DNA from: W-Chloroflexi-9 sp964414675
Lineage (GTDB): Bacteria; Chloroflexota; Dehalococcoidia; UBA2979
DNA: 64,000 nucleotides
Assembly: GCA_964414675.1 (NCBI GenBank)
Contig: CAYPYF010000004.1
Location: 8,300 to 72,299 of the forward strand
Direction: 5' to 3'
The position numbers and the translations under genes were made by a program. The notes beneath the pieces are model-generated. The model saw only the letters and a list, made by a program, of their open reading frames with translations. It was not told the origin of the DNA and ran no database searches. Every line of letters begins with the position of its first letter. Position 1 is the stretch's first letter. Below are positions 43,497-52,677 of the stretch, piece by piece.

Positions 43497-45071
43497 CTAC
43501 CTCGGAGCCGCACCCCATGAGGGCAGCGTGACTTCGCCGTCCCACGCGTGGCGCTCTGACGCACGGTAGTCGTACTCCGCGCGCGACGGCAGGTCGAGGA
43601 TCATTGCGGCCTGGTTCTCGGGAGTGAACGCGGGCCACTCAGGACGCCCCGTCAGGTTGGGATCGCCATACCGCGCGAACGCCGTCCAGTAGTCGGCCAG
43701 GACCTCGAACATCTCGTGCCGGTCGACGCGTCCCGCGACCGTGTCTCGGTCAAGCTCACCGAAGAGCAGCGGAACCTCGAGCGCGTGGGCGGCCGCCGGC
43801 ACCCTGTAGAACGGGCTCTCCCACTCGAACCGATAGGTGAAGACCGGTGCTCCACTGCTCACTGCTTGCCGTTCCGCCAGCTCCAGTGCGGAGAGCCGCC
43901 GATCCTCGCTCGTGATCGCGAGTGCCAGGCGAAACGACGTCATGTCCGGATAGGCACGGCGATACGTGCCGACGATGGCCTCCGCGCGTGCTCCCAGGTC
44001 AGGACGGAGCTGCTCGATCAATTCGACGTCGGTGAGGCCCTCCAGTGCCTTCGCCCGAGGGTCCCGCGCCATGTACCCGACGGCCTCGTCCTTGGAGCAG
44101 CCCACCATGAGCGGAATGCCCTTCGCGGTCGGAGCGGCAACCGGGTCGAACGGGTGGACGGGGATATGCGTTCCATCCATCACCGGGCGAAGGCGGAGCA
44201 GGTTGCTGGGCGACCTCCGGCCGAGGCGAGCCGGGACGGCGGGCATTGGCACGCGGTTCACCTGCTCCATCAGGTGCGCCACCGGGATCTGCTGGAGGCC
44301 CGCAGCATCGCCCTGCTTCAGGCCCAGGTGGGCGATGAGCCGCTCCGCGAAGTCATGCGCGTAGTTGGCAGACATCATCTGCAGTCCTGCGCCACTCTGG
44401 ATCACAGCCTTGTGGAAGAGCCCCTGGGCGGCCGGCATCGCCAGCGAGGCGGAGACCTTTTGCCCCCCACCCGAGCATCCGAAGATCGTGACATTCGTTG
44501 GGTCGCCGCCGAACGCCTCGATGTTGTCGCGCACCCACTCGAGCGCGAGGACGAGGTCCTGCATCCCGGCGGTTCCGGCGCCATCGAAGCGTGGGTCGAT
44601 GCGATCCAGGAAGAGGTACCCGAAAACGTTCAGGCGGTGCGTGACCGAGACGACGACGACATCACCACGCTCCGCGAGCGCCGCGCCGCCTGGCTCCGCG
44701 AGGCTGCCGGACTTGCCGTAGAATCCCGCACCGTGGAACCAGACCATCACGGGACGCCGCGCAGAGTCGGTACCCGGCGTCCAGACGTTCAGCGTGAGGC
44801 AGTCCTCGTCCTCCGCACCGTCGGCGATGCCACGACGCCGCCCGACGGCGACCTCGAAGTCGATGTTCATGTCGAACTGGGGACAGGACGGGCCGTACCG
44901 CAGTGCGTCACGGACGCCGGTCCACGGGGTGACCGCGACGGGTGGGAGGAACCGACGGTGGCCCCCGGTCGGCTGCCCATACGGGATGCCAAGGAACGCA
45001 CAGATGCTGCGTTGGTCCGGGCCGGCTCCACGCACCTGTCCGGATGCGGTCTCGACGACTGGGTTACTCAT
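43497..45071 (-). CDS. Type-B carboxylesterase 3
   Basis: A 524-residue carboxylesterase, more diverged from esterases 1 and 2. The oxyanion motif is VWFHGAGF, the nucleophile elbow is IFGCSGGGQKV with Ser, and the His is in AAAHALEVPLLFGE. There is no signal peptide. AAGGAG precedes the ATG by about 8 nt. It lies downstream of esterase 4 on the same strand, separated by 178 bp containing a 47-bp palindrome, so the two may be transcribed separately or read through. No LacI-type box was found in its own upstream region. Confidence 0.93.
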   Translation of the reverse strand: MSNPVVETASGQVRGAGPDQRSICAFLGIPYGQPTGGHRRFLPPVAVTPWTGVRDALRYGPSCPQFDMNIDFEVAVGRRRGIADGAEDEDCLTLNVWTPGTDSARRPVMVWFHGAGFYGKSGSLAEPGGAALAERGDVVVVSVTHRLNVFGYLFLDRIDPRFDGAGTAGMQDLVLALEWVRDNIEAFGGDPTNVTIFGCSGGGQKVSASLAMPAAQGLFHKAVIQSGAGLQMMSANYAHDFAERLIAHLGLKQGDAAGLQQIPVAHLMEQVNRVPMPAVPARLGRRSPSNLLRLRPVMDGTHIPVHPFDPVAAPTAKGIPLMVGCSKDEAVGYMARDPRAKALEGLTDVELIEQLRPDLGARAEAIVGTYRRAYPDMTSFRLALAITSEDRRLSALELAERQAVSSGAPVFTYRFEWESPFYRVPAAAHALEVPLLFGELDRDTVAGRVDRHEMFEVLADYWTAFARYGDPNLTGRPEWPAFTPENQAAMILDLPSRAEYDYRASERHAWDGEVTLPSWGAAPR

Positions 45072-45203
45072 CAGGGTAACTCCTTGGTGCCTGGATGACG
45101 GCGCCCCACGGAGGGCGTGCGAGGCAAGTCGGTGCGCGGGACCAGTCGGTCAGTGGCCATCGAGAGCGTGCTCCAACCTGACATGGCACGTAGGACGAGG
45201 GAT

Positions 45204-45250
45204 ACCGGTGAGCATGGAGCGCGGTCAGACCGCGCTCCATGCTCACCGGT
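45204..45250. repeat. 47-bp near-perfect palindrome at the end of esterase 4
   Basis: Two 23-bp arms are exact inverted copies around a single A at 45227. The left arm begins ACCGGTGAGCATGGAG and the right ends CTCCATGCTCACCGGT. The last base is the first base of the esterase 4 stop codon (minus strand). There is no T-tract, transposase or flanking direct repeat, so this may be a terminator or RNA-stabilising hairpin. Confidence 0.8.
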
Positions 45251-46815
45251 CAGCGCAGTCCAGGCACGCTGAGCTTCTCCCAGGCCAGCCGCTCCTCGCG
45301 CTTCGGATCCACCTCCACACGCGACGGGACATCGAAGATCATGGTGGCGCGGTCCTCGGCTGAGTAGGCGGGCCATTGAGGCAGGCCCGGGTGGTTCGGG
45401 TCGCCGGTCCGGGCGAACGCCAGCCACGCCTCACTCATCGCGTCCGCCATCTGCCGCTTGTCGGGACGGGTCCCGGCGAGCGAGACGGAGTCGATGTTGT
45501 CGAACATGAACGGCAGGTCCAGGGCGTGACAGGCCATCAGCGCGCCGCCGATGAAGTCCGACCGGTAGGTCATGAGGTACATGAACACCGGGTGGCTGCT
45601 CGCGGCAGCATGACGCTCCGCCAGCGCGATCGACCGCAGGCGGCGGTCCTCGCTAGCGATCTTCGCGGCCAACTCCCACGGCGACGCGCTGGGGTTCTGC
45701 TCCCGGTAGGTTGCGATGACCTCGTCAGCGGCGTCACGCGCGAGTGAGATCGCGGCCTTCCGCATCTCCTCCTCGGTGCACTCGTACGGGAGCCCCTTGC
45801 CTGCGCGGGCAATCGCCATCCCCAGTGCAGACTCGTGCTCATTCGTCCCGACCATGACTGGCACCGTGATCGCCGATGGCACAGCCGCCGGCTCGAAGGA
45901 GTGCGCCGGGAGATAGTCCGCGTCGAGCACGGGAAGGAACGTGGAGTCGCCGGGACGCTCCGCCTGCATCTGATCGACCGCCTCGGTGATGCGCTCATGC
46001 GGCAGCGCCTGGAGGGCGGCGACATCGCCCTCGGCGAGCCCGAGCGTCTTCATGAGCCGGGCGGCCAACTCCGTCCCCTGCTCGGGCGTCATCGAGCGCA
46101 GCGCGGCACCGCTCTGGATCACCGCCCGATGAAACAGGCCCTGCGCCCGCGGCATGCCGAGGAAGGTGCTGACCTTACGGCCACCGCCGGACTCTCCGAA
46201 GATCGTGACGCATCCAGGATCGCCCCCGAACGCGGCGATGTTGTCCCGGACCCACTCGAGGGCGAGTGTCGCGTCGAGCAATCCGACCAGCCCTGACCCC
46301 GCGAACGCTTCGCCGCCGATCTGGCGGAGGTTGATGAACCCGAACGCGTTCAGACGGTGGTTGATGGTGACCACCACCACGTCCCCGCGTTTCGCGAGGT
46401 TCGCCCCGTCGTACCAGCCCTCGGAGCCGGCTCCCGACGCCGTGCCACGTCCGTGCAGCCAGAACATGACGGGCCGTGGCTTGCCGTCCAGTGCCGGCGT
46501 CCAGACGTTCAGGACCAGGCAGTCCTCGCCCTGCGGCTCATGATGGAACGTGGGGTCCACGCCTGCGGCCACCTGGTCGCGATCTGCGTTGTCTGGATCC
46601 GCCACGATGCCGCTCTGGGGAGAGATCGGCCCAAACGCGGTGCACTCGCGGACACCCGACCAGGAGGGTGCGGGCAGCGGCGGGAGAAAGCGCCGCCCCT
46701 CAGTGGAGGCTCCGTAAGGGATGCCTCGAAAGACATTCACCCCGCGGTCGACGAAGCCGCTGACGGTTCCCGCCGTGGTCGAAACAGTCGGCGTGGTGGT
46801 TTCACTGGAGGTCAT
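45250..46815 (-). CDS. Type-B carboxylesterase 4
   Basis: A 521-residue carboxylesterase. The oxyanion motif appears as FWLHGRGT rather than HGGG. The nucleophile elbow is IFGESGGGRKV and the His is in MACHALDLPFMFDN. Among the four it is the only one keeping the canonical GES. There is no signal peptide. Two tandem LacI-type boxes lie 32-61 bp upstream, making it the most heavily marked operator region in the island. It ends exactly in a long palindrome. Confidence 0.93.
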   Translation of the reverse strand: MTSSETTTPTVSTTAGTVSGFVDRGVNVFRGIPYGASTEGRRFLPPLPAPSWSGVRECTAFGPISPQSGIVADPDNADRDQVAAGVDPTFHHEPQGEDCLVLNVWTPALDGKPRPVMFWLHGRGTASGAGSEGWYDGANLAKRGDVVVVTINHRLNAFGFINLRQIGGEAFAGSGLVGLLDATLALEWVRDNIAAFGGDPGCVTIFGESGGGRKVSTFLGMPRAQGLFHRAVIQSGAALRSMTPEQGTELAARLMKTLGLAEGDVAALQALPHERITEAVDQMQAERPGDSTFLPVLDADYLPAHSFEPAAVPSAITVPVMVGTNEHESALGMAIARAGKGLPYECTEEEMRKAAISLARDAADEVIATYREQNPSASPWELAAKIASEDRRLRSIALAERHAAASSHPVFMYLMTYRSDFIGGALMACHALDLPFMFDNIDSVSLAGTRPDKRQMADAMSEAWLAFARTGDPNHPGLPQWPAYSAEDRATMIFDVPSRVEVDPKREERLAWEKLSVPGLR

Positions 46816-46847
46816 GAGCGGGCTCCATTCGGAGAGATCTCAGCACT

Positions 46848-46861
46848 TGCAATCGTTAGCA
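46848..46861. promoter_or_regulatory. LacI-type operator, proximal copy, before esterase 4
   Basis: TGCAATCGTTAGCA, sharing CGTT and the CA end with the island consensus. It lies 32 bp upstream of the esterase 4 ATG. Confidence 0.65.
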
Positions 46862-46862
46862 C

Positions 46863-46876
46863 TTCGATCGTTGGCA
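46863..46876. promoter_or_regulatory. LacI-type operator, distal tandem copy, before esterase 4
   Basis: TTCGATCGTTGGCA, one base after the proximal box, so the centres are 15 bp apart, about 1.5 helical turns. Cooperative or alternative binding is possible. Confidence 0.55.
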
Positions 46877-47086
46877 CGATGGCGAAGCGGGTAACGCGCC
46901 GCCAATAGAGATGTAATTTCGCCTGGCCGATGCCTCCGAAAACGCGGACCGACACACGAACCGCCATCCAAAGTCGGCGCTCGCCCCGGCATGCCCGCCG
47001 AGGCGCACCATTAGGACTCCAATAGCCCCGCCATCAGTTGCGGCCTACCGTCGCGGCGTTCCCGACGGGCATGCGGTGGGAGCCTG

Positions 47087-47350
47087 CTACGACGCGGCGG
47101 CGGCTGACTGCGGGGGCGCCAGGTCCGGGATCAGTTCGAACGGACGGACATCGAGCGAGGAGCAGATCTCGATCAGGACGGACAATGGGATCTCGCTGAT
47201 GCCGTTCTCGTAGTTCGAGATCGAGCCCTGCGTCACGTCCGCCGCGAAGCCTACTTCCTCCTGCGACAGGTTTAGCGCGATCCGGAGCGACCGCAGCCGC
47301 TCTCCTAGCTCACGACGAAAGGCCCGCCGGGATACCGCTCGCGAGGTCAT
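47087..47350 (-). CDS. XRE-family helix-turn-helix regulator
   Basis: An 87-residue Cro/CI-type protein. Its single domain ELGERLRSLRIALNLSQEEVGFAADVTQGSISNYENGISEIPLSVLIEICSSL is a textbook HTH_3 with the conserved Gln/Ser recognition helix. There is no effector domain. It is divergent from the LuxR-type gene with only 72 bp between starts, so it likely controls that gene or itself. An Ala/Pro-rich tail ends it. Confidence 0.9.
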   Translation of the reverse strand: MTSRAVSRRAFRRELGERLRSLRIALNLSQEEVGFAADVTQGSISNYENGISEIPLSVLIEICSSLDVRPFELIPDLAPPQSAAAAS

Positions 47351-47422
47351 GCCGTCCCCTCCCTCCCCAGGAGAACTTCCGCGCTGGGGATGGGCGGACA
47401 GTAATGACTTGGGAGGACAGGG

Positions 47423-50317
47423 TTGTCTCCGCCTATGCGTAACGAACCCATCGAGATACGTAGTAGCATCCCGCCGATGGCACCTCCCGTGGCAATCGAT
47501 ACAAGTACGTATACGGGCCGTCAGGCGTTCGTCCCCTCGATCGCGTCGAGGGCGATCGAGGCATGGGTGTCCAGCGTCTCGCGTGGATCCTCGGTGGCCG
47601 CGCTAATCCTCGGCCCCCGAGAGGCGGGCCAGACGGTGACGGCGGACGCCCTCAACCGTGCAGCGCTCCACGCCGGGTTCGTGGTTGCGCGCGCGTCCGC
47701 GAGGCACGAGCGACAGCCGTTCGGCCTGACCGGACGCCTCGTCGATGCCATCGGCGCGGTTGCTACGAACCACGAGGCAGGCGAACTCTCGCGCAGGCTC
47801 CGCGCAGGCCTCGGCGTCGCCAACCGACGGCCCACGGTGCTCATTGTCGAGGACGCCGACGAACTACCGATCGAGGACCTCGCGCCGCTGCTTGGACTGG
47901 CGGTCGATCCTCCGCGAGCACCGATGCTGCTCGCGCTGACGGTCACGGAGAAGCCGTCTCCGGCGCTCGTGCAGATGATGAACGACATCGAGCGGTCGCG
48001 TGCCGGCGAGGTGCTCCGCCTCGGAGGCCTGGCGCTCGCGGACGCGAACGCGGCGATCGACGCCGTCCTCCCGGCAGGCATGGCATCACTCCGGTTCACC
48101 AGAGACTTGCTGCAGTTGACGGACGGCCGAGCCGGACTCATCGCAAAGGTCGTCGACGGGATAACGAGTCTCCCGCCCATCGACCAGTCCGACCTGTTCT
48201 CCGGAAGCCGGCTGCTGGAGTCATGGGAACTCCCGACACCGCTGGCGGACTCACTACGGGCTTCGGTCCTGTCGCTCCCGGAGCATTGCCGGCAGGTCGC
48301 GAATGCGCTCGCCGTGTGGGACGCGCCCGCCACCGTCAAGGTCATCGTCGAACTCCTCGACTGTCCGGATGAGGTCGTGGTGTCCGGGCTCGAGCAACTG
48401 GAGTCCGCGCGGATCGTCTGCGCAGAGTCTGCGGGTACGCGCACCATCTTCAGGTTCAACGAGCCGCTGGTCGGGCGCGCGATCACCGCCGCCATCCCCA
48501 CACTCACCCGTCAACGCCTCCATCGGCGCGCGGCAGACATGGGTGAACAAAACGGTGCCGGGAAGGCGCTTCGCCTCCTCGCTGAGCACTACCTAGAAGG
48601 TCGGGTCGAACTCACCCGAGCCCGCGTAGAGACGGTCGCGGATGTCGCGCACGCCCTCGTGGACCGCTCACGCTACGCCTCCGCACGCCAGCTCCTGAGG
48701 CGACTTCTGGAGAACATGGGCGCTGACCTCACCGACCCCGATCGCCTCGCGGAGGTGGCGCCGAGCGAGATCCTCGTACTGCTGGGCGAGACGTTGTCAC
48801 GCGCTGGTGACTGGCATGCTGCCGACGCGTTGCTCCGTGTCGCGACCGACCGCGCGCACCTCAGCGGCGCCGAGACCCTGCCCGGCGTTCTGCGGCTCGC
48901 GCGCGACCGGATTACGGTGGGAGGGCATCGCGAGGCCCTCCAGCTCTATCGATCGTTCCTCGACCAGGGTCACGATCTGGAACCGCGACATCGTGTCCGC
49001 CTGCTGATCGACATCGCGTACACGGAGGGATCGGCCGGGAACCAGCAGGTCGCGATGGCGTCATCAGATGAGGCGCTTGAGGCGGCGGTCCAGATCCGCG
49101 ACAGCGCGCTCGCGACCGAGGCGTTGATCAGCAAGCACATCGTGCTGCTGGGAGCCGCCCGTCCGCGCCAGGCATTCGAGCATGTGAAAGACGCGCTGGG
49201 ATATGCGCATCATGCCGGCAACCTCCGCCTGAAGGCGCGGGCGATATCCGGCGTGGGGAACGCACTCTGCGACGCTGACAATCTCACCCGTGGCGTGCGG
49301 TGGATCCGTCGAGCGCATCGACTCGCCGAGGAATGCGAGGACTACGCCACCGTCTCGTGGACGGGCGCTCGGCTGGCATCGGCCCTGGTGGAGTCCGGTG
49401 ACTGGGATGAGGCACACGCCCTCGCAACGAGGATCGCCCGCGTGGACGCCAGCCTGCATCGGCCGCGCTCGTTCAGCAGGGCGTTAGCCCTGCTGAGACT
49501 GCTCGAATGTCTACGGGGGCCTGGCCACGCCGCGAGCACGATCGAGCCATCCGAACCTGTGCGCGAGTCGCTCGTCAACACGCTCGCGTGGTCCGAGGAG
49601 CTACGTCTGGACGACGACAGCGGTGTCCTCGAGATCATCGATGTCCTCGACAGCGAGTGGGATCGGCTGCGCGGGCGGCCCGGACGAGAACGCGCGGTGA
49701 TGCTGGACGTGCTCCCACGCCTCATCCAGACGGCGGTCCGCGCCAACAGTGTCGAGCGGGTCGAGGCTGCCCTGCGCGCCCTCGACGACATCGTGCAACA
49801 GACGAACGGTGAGGTCAGGCTTGGCCCGCTGGAGGTCATCCGCGGTCGGGCCGCCCTCGCGGCGGTGGCCGGGCAGCACGAGGACGCGGCGCGCGGTTAT
49901 CAGGAAGCTGCGGCGGGCATGGCGGCACTCGGGCATCACTGGCGAGCCGCGCAGAGCCGCGTCGCCGGAGCGATCGAATACGGCAAAGCCGGAGCACGTG
50001 ACGAGGCAGTCGCGCAGATGAATGTCGCGTACTTGGCGCTGGCCGCAATGGGACAGGGGCATGACACCCGAGCGGCCCGCGCCTGGTTCGCCACCGTGGA
50101 GAGGCGTCCCCCACGACTCCGGGGTAGCGGGCCCGCACTCTCCAAGCGTGAGCTGGACGTCGCGAGGCTCGCGAGCGAGGGCTTCACCGATGCCGCGATC
50201 GGCGACGAACTTGGGATCGCGCGAAGGACCGTGACAACCCACATGCAACGCGTGCTGAGCAAGTTGCAGATCAATTCACGGGCGGACGTCGCGGAGCACC
50301 TTCATCAGATGACGTGA
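47423..50317 (+). CDS. Large LuxR-family ATPase-type transcriptional regulator
   Basis: A 964-residue LAL-like regulator. The N-terminal AAA-type domain has a degenerate Walker A ALILGPREAGQTVTADAL, where Q replaces the usual Lys, and a Walker B-like TVLIVEDADEL. Long alpha-helical TPR-like repeats fill about residues 380-880. The C-terminal LuxR domain is SKRELDVARLASEGFTDAAIGDELGIARRTVTTHMQRVLSKLQINSRADVAEHL. TTG 47423 is chosen because GGGAGGA lies about 6 nt upstream; ATG 47435 is the alternative. It may activate the esterase island in response to a small effector. Confidence 0.9.
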   Translation: MSPPMRNEPIEIRSSIPPMAPPVAIDTSTYTGRQAFVPSIASRAIEAWVSSVSRGSSVAALILGPREAGQTVTADALNRAALHAGFVVARASARHERQPFGLTGRLVDAIGAVATNHEAGELSRRLRAGLGVANRRPTVLIVEDADELPIEDLAPLLGLAVDPPRAPMLLALTVTEKPSPALVQMMNDIERSRAGEVLRLGGLALADANAAIDAVLPAGMASLRFTRDLLQLTDGRAGLIAKVVDGITSLPPIDQSDLFSGSRLLESWELPTPLADSLRASVLSLPEHCRQVANALAVWDAPATVKVIVELLDCPDEVVVSGLEQLESARIVCAESAGTRTIFRFNEPLVGRAITAAIPTLTRQRLHRRAADMGEQNGAGKALRLLAEHYLEGRVELTRARVETVADVAHALVDRSRYASARQLLRRLLENMGADLTDPDRLAEVAPSEILVLLGETLSRAGDWHAADALLRVATDRAHLSGAETLPGVLRLARDRITVGGHREALQLYRSFLDQGHDLEPRHRVRLLIDIAYTEGSAGNQQVAMASSDEALEAAVQIRDSALATEALISKHIVLLGAARPRQAFEHVKDALGYAHHAGNLRLKARAISGVGNALCDADNLTRGVRWIRRAHRLAEECEDYATVSWTGARLASALVESGDWDEAHALATRIARVDASLHRPRSFSRALALLRLLECLRGPGHAASTIEPSEPVRESLVNTLAWSEELRLDDDSGVLEIIDVLDSEWDRLRGRPGRERAVMLDVLPRLIQTAVRANSVERVEAALRALDDIVQQTNGEVRLGPLEVIRGRAALAAVAGQHEDAARGYQEAAAGMAALGHHWRAAQSRVAGAIEYGKAGARDEAVAQMNVAYLALAAMGQGHDTRAARAWFATVERRPPRLRGSGPALSKRELDVARLASEGFTDAAIGDELGIARRTVTTHMQRVLSKLQINSRADVAEHLHQMT

Positions 50318-50563
50318 GATAGAGCTGCCTCGGCCGCGTACGCCTGCCCGAATCGACCCGCTTCGATCCTGGCGCGCCCTGCGGATTCCGGGTCGCCCCG
50401 ACGCTTCCCCGAACGACCCGTCCGCGCCCGACCGGAGACACCGACTGACACCAGGTCCGTAGGCATAGCCGCGTCCCTGCGTCCGCGCCTCACAACGCNN
50501 NNNNNNNNGTGGCTTCCGCTGGAGGATTTGCCGACGTTCTAGGCATCACCGACCGATCGATCG
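50318..50563. other. Gene-poor segment with assembly gap
   Basis: A segment of about 245 bp after the LuxR-type gene, including 10 N. No convincing ORF, hairpin or RNA gene was recognised. The LysM/M23 gene begins after the gap with an uncertain start. Confidence 0.5.
50499..50508. other. Assembly gap (10 N)
   Basis: Ten N mark a scaffold join of unknown true length between the catabolic island and the M23 peptidase gene. Adjacency across it is inferred by the assembler. Confidence 0.98.
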
Positions 50564-51838
50564 TTGATCGACCCGTCACGGCGTCGTAGGCTCCGAATTG
50601 TTCATCCGCGCTATCAACTGCTCGGATCCAGTCCGCTCCGCTCCCCCTCGGAGGGCCTGACTATCAGGGGCACGATTACCCACCATCCGCCGCGGCGGTC
50701 TCGGACGTTGCTGCGCGCCCGGCGATACCCGGTCGTGGAGCGCCCCGCGTCGGGGAGCCTCCTCAGCCGCCTCCGACGGCTGCGCCAACTACTCCCGCTG
50801 GGGATCGTGGTCTTCGTCGCCCTCGGCGGACTCTCCTCGCCGGTCGCGCCCATGGGCGGCACAGCGGCGACCGAGGCCCGCGCCGGCGCGATCTCCCCGA
50901 CGGCGGAGGCGACGATCCGTGCATCAGGGCCGATCGCGGGGATCGCGGGCCAGCCGAACCTGCGTGCGGCATTCGGTGGGAACGTGGGCGGGCCCGGAGC
51001 CGATTCATCCGGCGCCCCGGCGTTGGAGTCGGAGGACGGCGAGGCGAGCGAGAGCCTAGCACTCACGCAGGAGGGGCCGACCCCGGTCTTCGTGCAGTAC
51101 GAGGTGCAACCAGGCGACACGGCCAGCGGGATCGCGGCCCAGTTCGGGATCAGCACCGACTACGTCGTCTGGAACAACGTCGACGTCATCGCTGACGCGA
51201 ACGCGCTGGCGGTCGGCGCGACGCTGCAGATCCCCGGCGTCGAGGGGATCATCCACTCCGCTCGCGTCGGCGACACCGTCTCTGACCTCGCCGTGGCCTA
51301 CGACTCCACGACCGAAGCCATCGTGAACTTCGAGGCGAACGGCTTCGGGGGAGACGCGAACAACCTGCAGGTCGGCGCGCTCATCCTCCTGCCCGGCGGC
51401 CGCCCGATCCCACCGGAGCCGGCCGTCGACACCCCGGGCGGATCGTCATGGACGCCTCCGCCGATCAGCACCGGCGTGTCATGGGCGTGGCCCGCGACCG
51501 GCCGGCTCACCAGTGTGTTTGGCCCGCGGCATCCCCTCGGGATCGACATCTCCATGGTGGTGAACACCCCGATCGCTGCGGCATCGGCAGGACAGGTCAC
51601 GTTCGTCGGTGGCAACCCGTGCTGTTCGTACGGCTATCACGTGATCATCCAGCACCCGGACGGCGTGGAGACGCTGTACGCACACCTCAGCGCTGTCTAC
51701 GTGTCGAGCGGCCAGTGGGTCGGCACGGGAGACGTCATCGCGGCGAGCGGGAACACGGGATACTCGACAGGGCCGCACCTGCACTTCGAGGTGCGCACGA
51801 ACGGCGTGTATACCAACCCGCTGGGATGGCTCCCCTAG
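50564..51838 (+). CDS. LysM-containing M23 (LytM-like) metallopeptidase
   Basis: About 424 residues. An arginine-rich N-terminus is followed by one membrane helix QLLPLGIVVFVALGGLSSPV, so the rest is extracytoplasmic. Two LysM repeats (YEVQPGDTASGIAAQFGIST and HSARVGDTVSDLAVAYDSTT) bind peptidoglycan. The M23 domain has GPRHPLGIDISM (zinc H and D), YGYHVIIQHPDGVETLYAHLS and GPHLHFEVRT. It cleaves peptidoglycan cross-bridges or acts as an amidase activator. The TTG start at 50564 is weak, so the true start may be later. It lies just after the assembly gap. Confidence 0.88.
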   Translation: MIDPSRRRRLRIVHPRYQLLGSSPLRSPSEGLTIRGTITHHPPRRSRTLLRARRYPVVERPASGSLLSRLRRLRQLLPLGIVVFVALGGLSSPVAPMGGTAATEARAGAISPTAEATIRASGPIAGIAGQPNLRAAFGGNVGGPGADSSGAPALESEDGEASESLALTQEGPTPVFVQYEVQPGDTASGIAAQFGISTDYVVWNNVDVIADANALAVGATLQIPGVEGIIHSARVGDTVSDLAVAYDSTTEAIVNFEANGFGGDANNLQVGALILLPGGRPIPPEPAVDTPGGSSWTPPPISTGVSWAWPATGRLTSVFGPRHPLGIDISMVVNTPIAAASAGQVTFVGGNPCCSYGYHVIIQHPDGVETLYAHLSAVYVSSGQWVGTGDVIAASGNTGYSTGPHLHFEVRTNGVYTNPLGWLP

Positions 51839-51885
51839 CCCGCTCGCCCTCCCGAGGCGCCGGCGCCGGGTATCCTCCCAACGCG

Positions 51886-52671
51886 ATGCCCGAGTCCTAC
51901 TTCGACGCCGACCCCGTCAACTACGACCGCGCCCGACCGTCGTACCCGGACGCGCTCTTCGAGGACCTCTGGGCCTACCTCGATGAGGGCGCGCGCGTGC
52001 GTCCGGACATCCTCGAGATGGGGCCGGGGACGGGACAGGCGACCCGCTCGCTCCTGGCACGCGGGGGGAGCGTCACCGCGGTGGAGCTCGGAACCAACCT
52101 TGCGTCCTACCTCGCGCAGAAGTACGCCGGAGAGCCCAGACTCCGCGTCGTGAACGCGGCGTTCGAGGATGCTCCGGTCCCCGAGGGCGCGTTCGACCTC
52201 GTGTTCGCCGCGACGGCGTACCACTGGGTCACACCCGAGGCGCGCTTCGCTCGTCCGCACGCGCTGCTGCGCGAGCGCGGCGTCCTTGCCGTCGTGGACA
52301 CGGTCCAGGTCCGCGACGAGGCCGACCGCGGCTACTTCGAACGCTCGCAGCACATCTACGCGCGCTACTGGGACGACCAGGCGACCTTCCGCCCGGCACC
52401 CGAGCCGGACGCGGAGCCGCCGATCCTCGACGAGATGAGGGCCAACGGGCTCTTCGAGGATGTCCGACTGTGGCGGTACCTCTGGGACCAGCGGTACGAC
52501 GTGGATGCGTACCTGAACCTCGTACGGTCGTACTCGAACACCGCGCAACTCCCGCCCGAGGAGCGCGCGCGCTTCCTTGACGATCTGCGGGAGTTCGTGG
52601 CCGCCGAGGAGGGCGGCATGGTGCTCCGGCCGCTCGTGGTCACGCTGGTCGCGGGGCGCCGGCGCTCGTAG
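51886..52671 (+). CDS. Class I SAM-dependent methyltransferase
   Basis: A 261-residue methyltransferase. Motif I is DILEMGPGTGQATRSLLARG, the acidic loop is SVTAVELGTNLASYLA and the post-motif is FDLVFAATAYHWVTPEARF, which resembles the trans-aconitate or arsenite/ubiquinone-type family. The substrate is unknown. A TATCCT box ends 9 nt before the ATG and no ribosome site is visible, so it may be leaderless. Confidence 0.9.
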   Translation: MPESYFDADPVNYDRARPSYPDALFEDLWAYLDEGARVRPDILEMGPGTGQATRSLLARGGSVTAVELGTNLASYLAQKYAGEPRLRVVNAAFEDAPVPEGAFDLVFAATAYHWVTPEARFARPHALLRERGVLAVVDTVQVRDEADRGYFERSQHIYARYWDDQATFRPAPEPDAEPPILDEMRANGLFEDVRLWRYLWDQRYDVDAYLNLVRSYSNTAQLPPEERARFLDDLREFVAAEEGGMVLRPLVVTLVAGRRRS

Positions 52672-52677
52672 CGCGGG

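Noticed and set aside
45204..45250. Terminal inverted repeat of an insertion sequence
   Set aside because: No transposase, no second copy in the window and no target-site duplication.
29432..50317. Secondary-metabolite biosynthetic cluster
   Set aside because: No synthases, carrier proteins or tailoring sets. Esterases, CoA-transferases and an importer fit catabolism.
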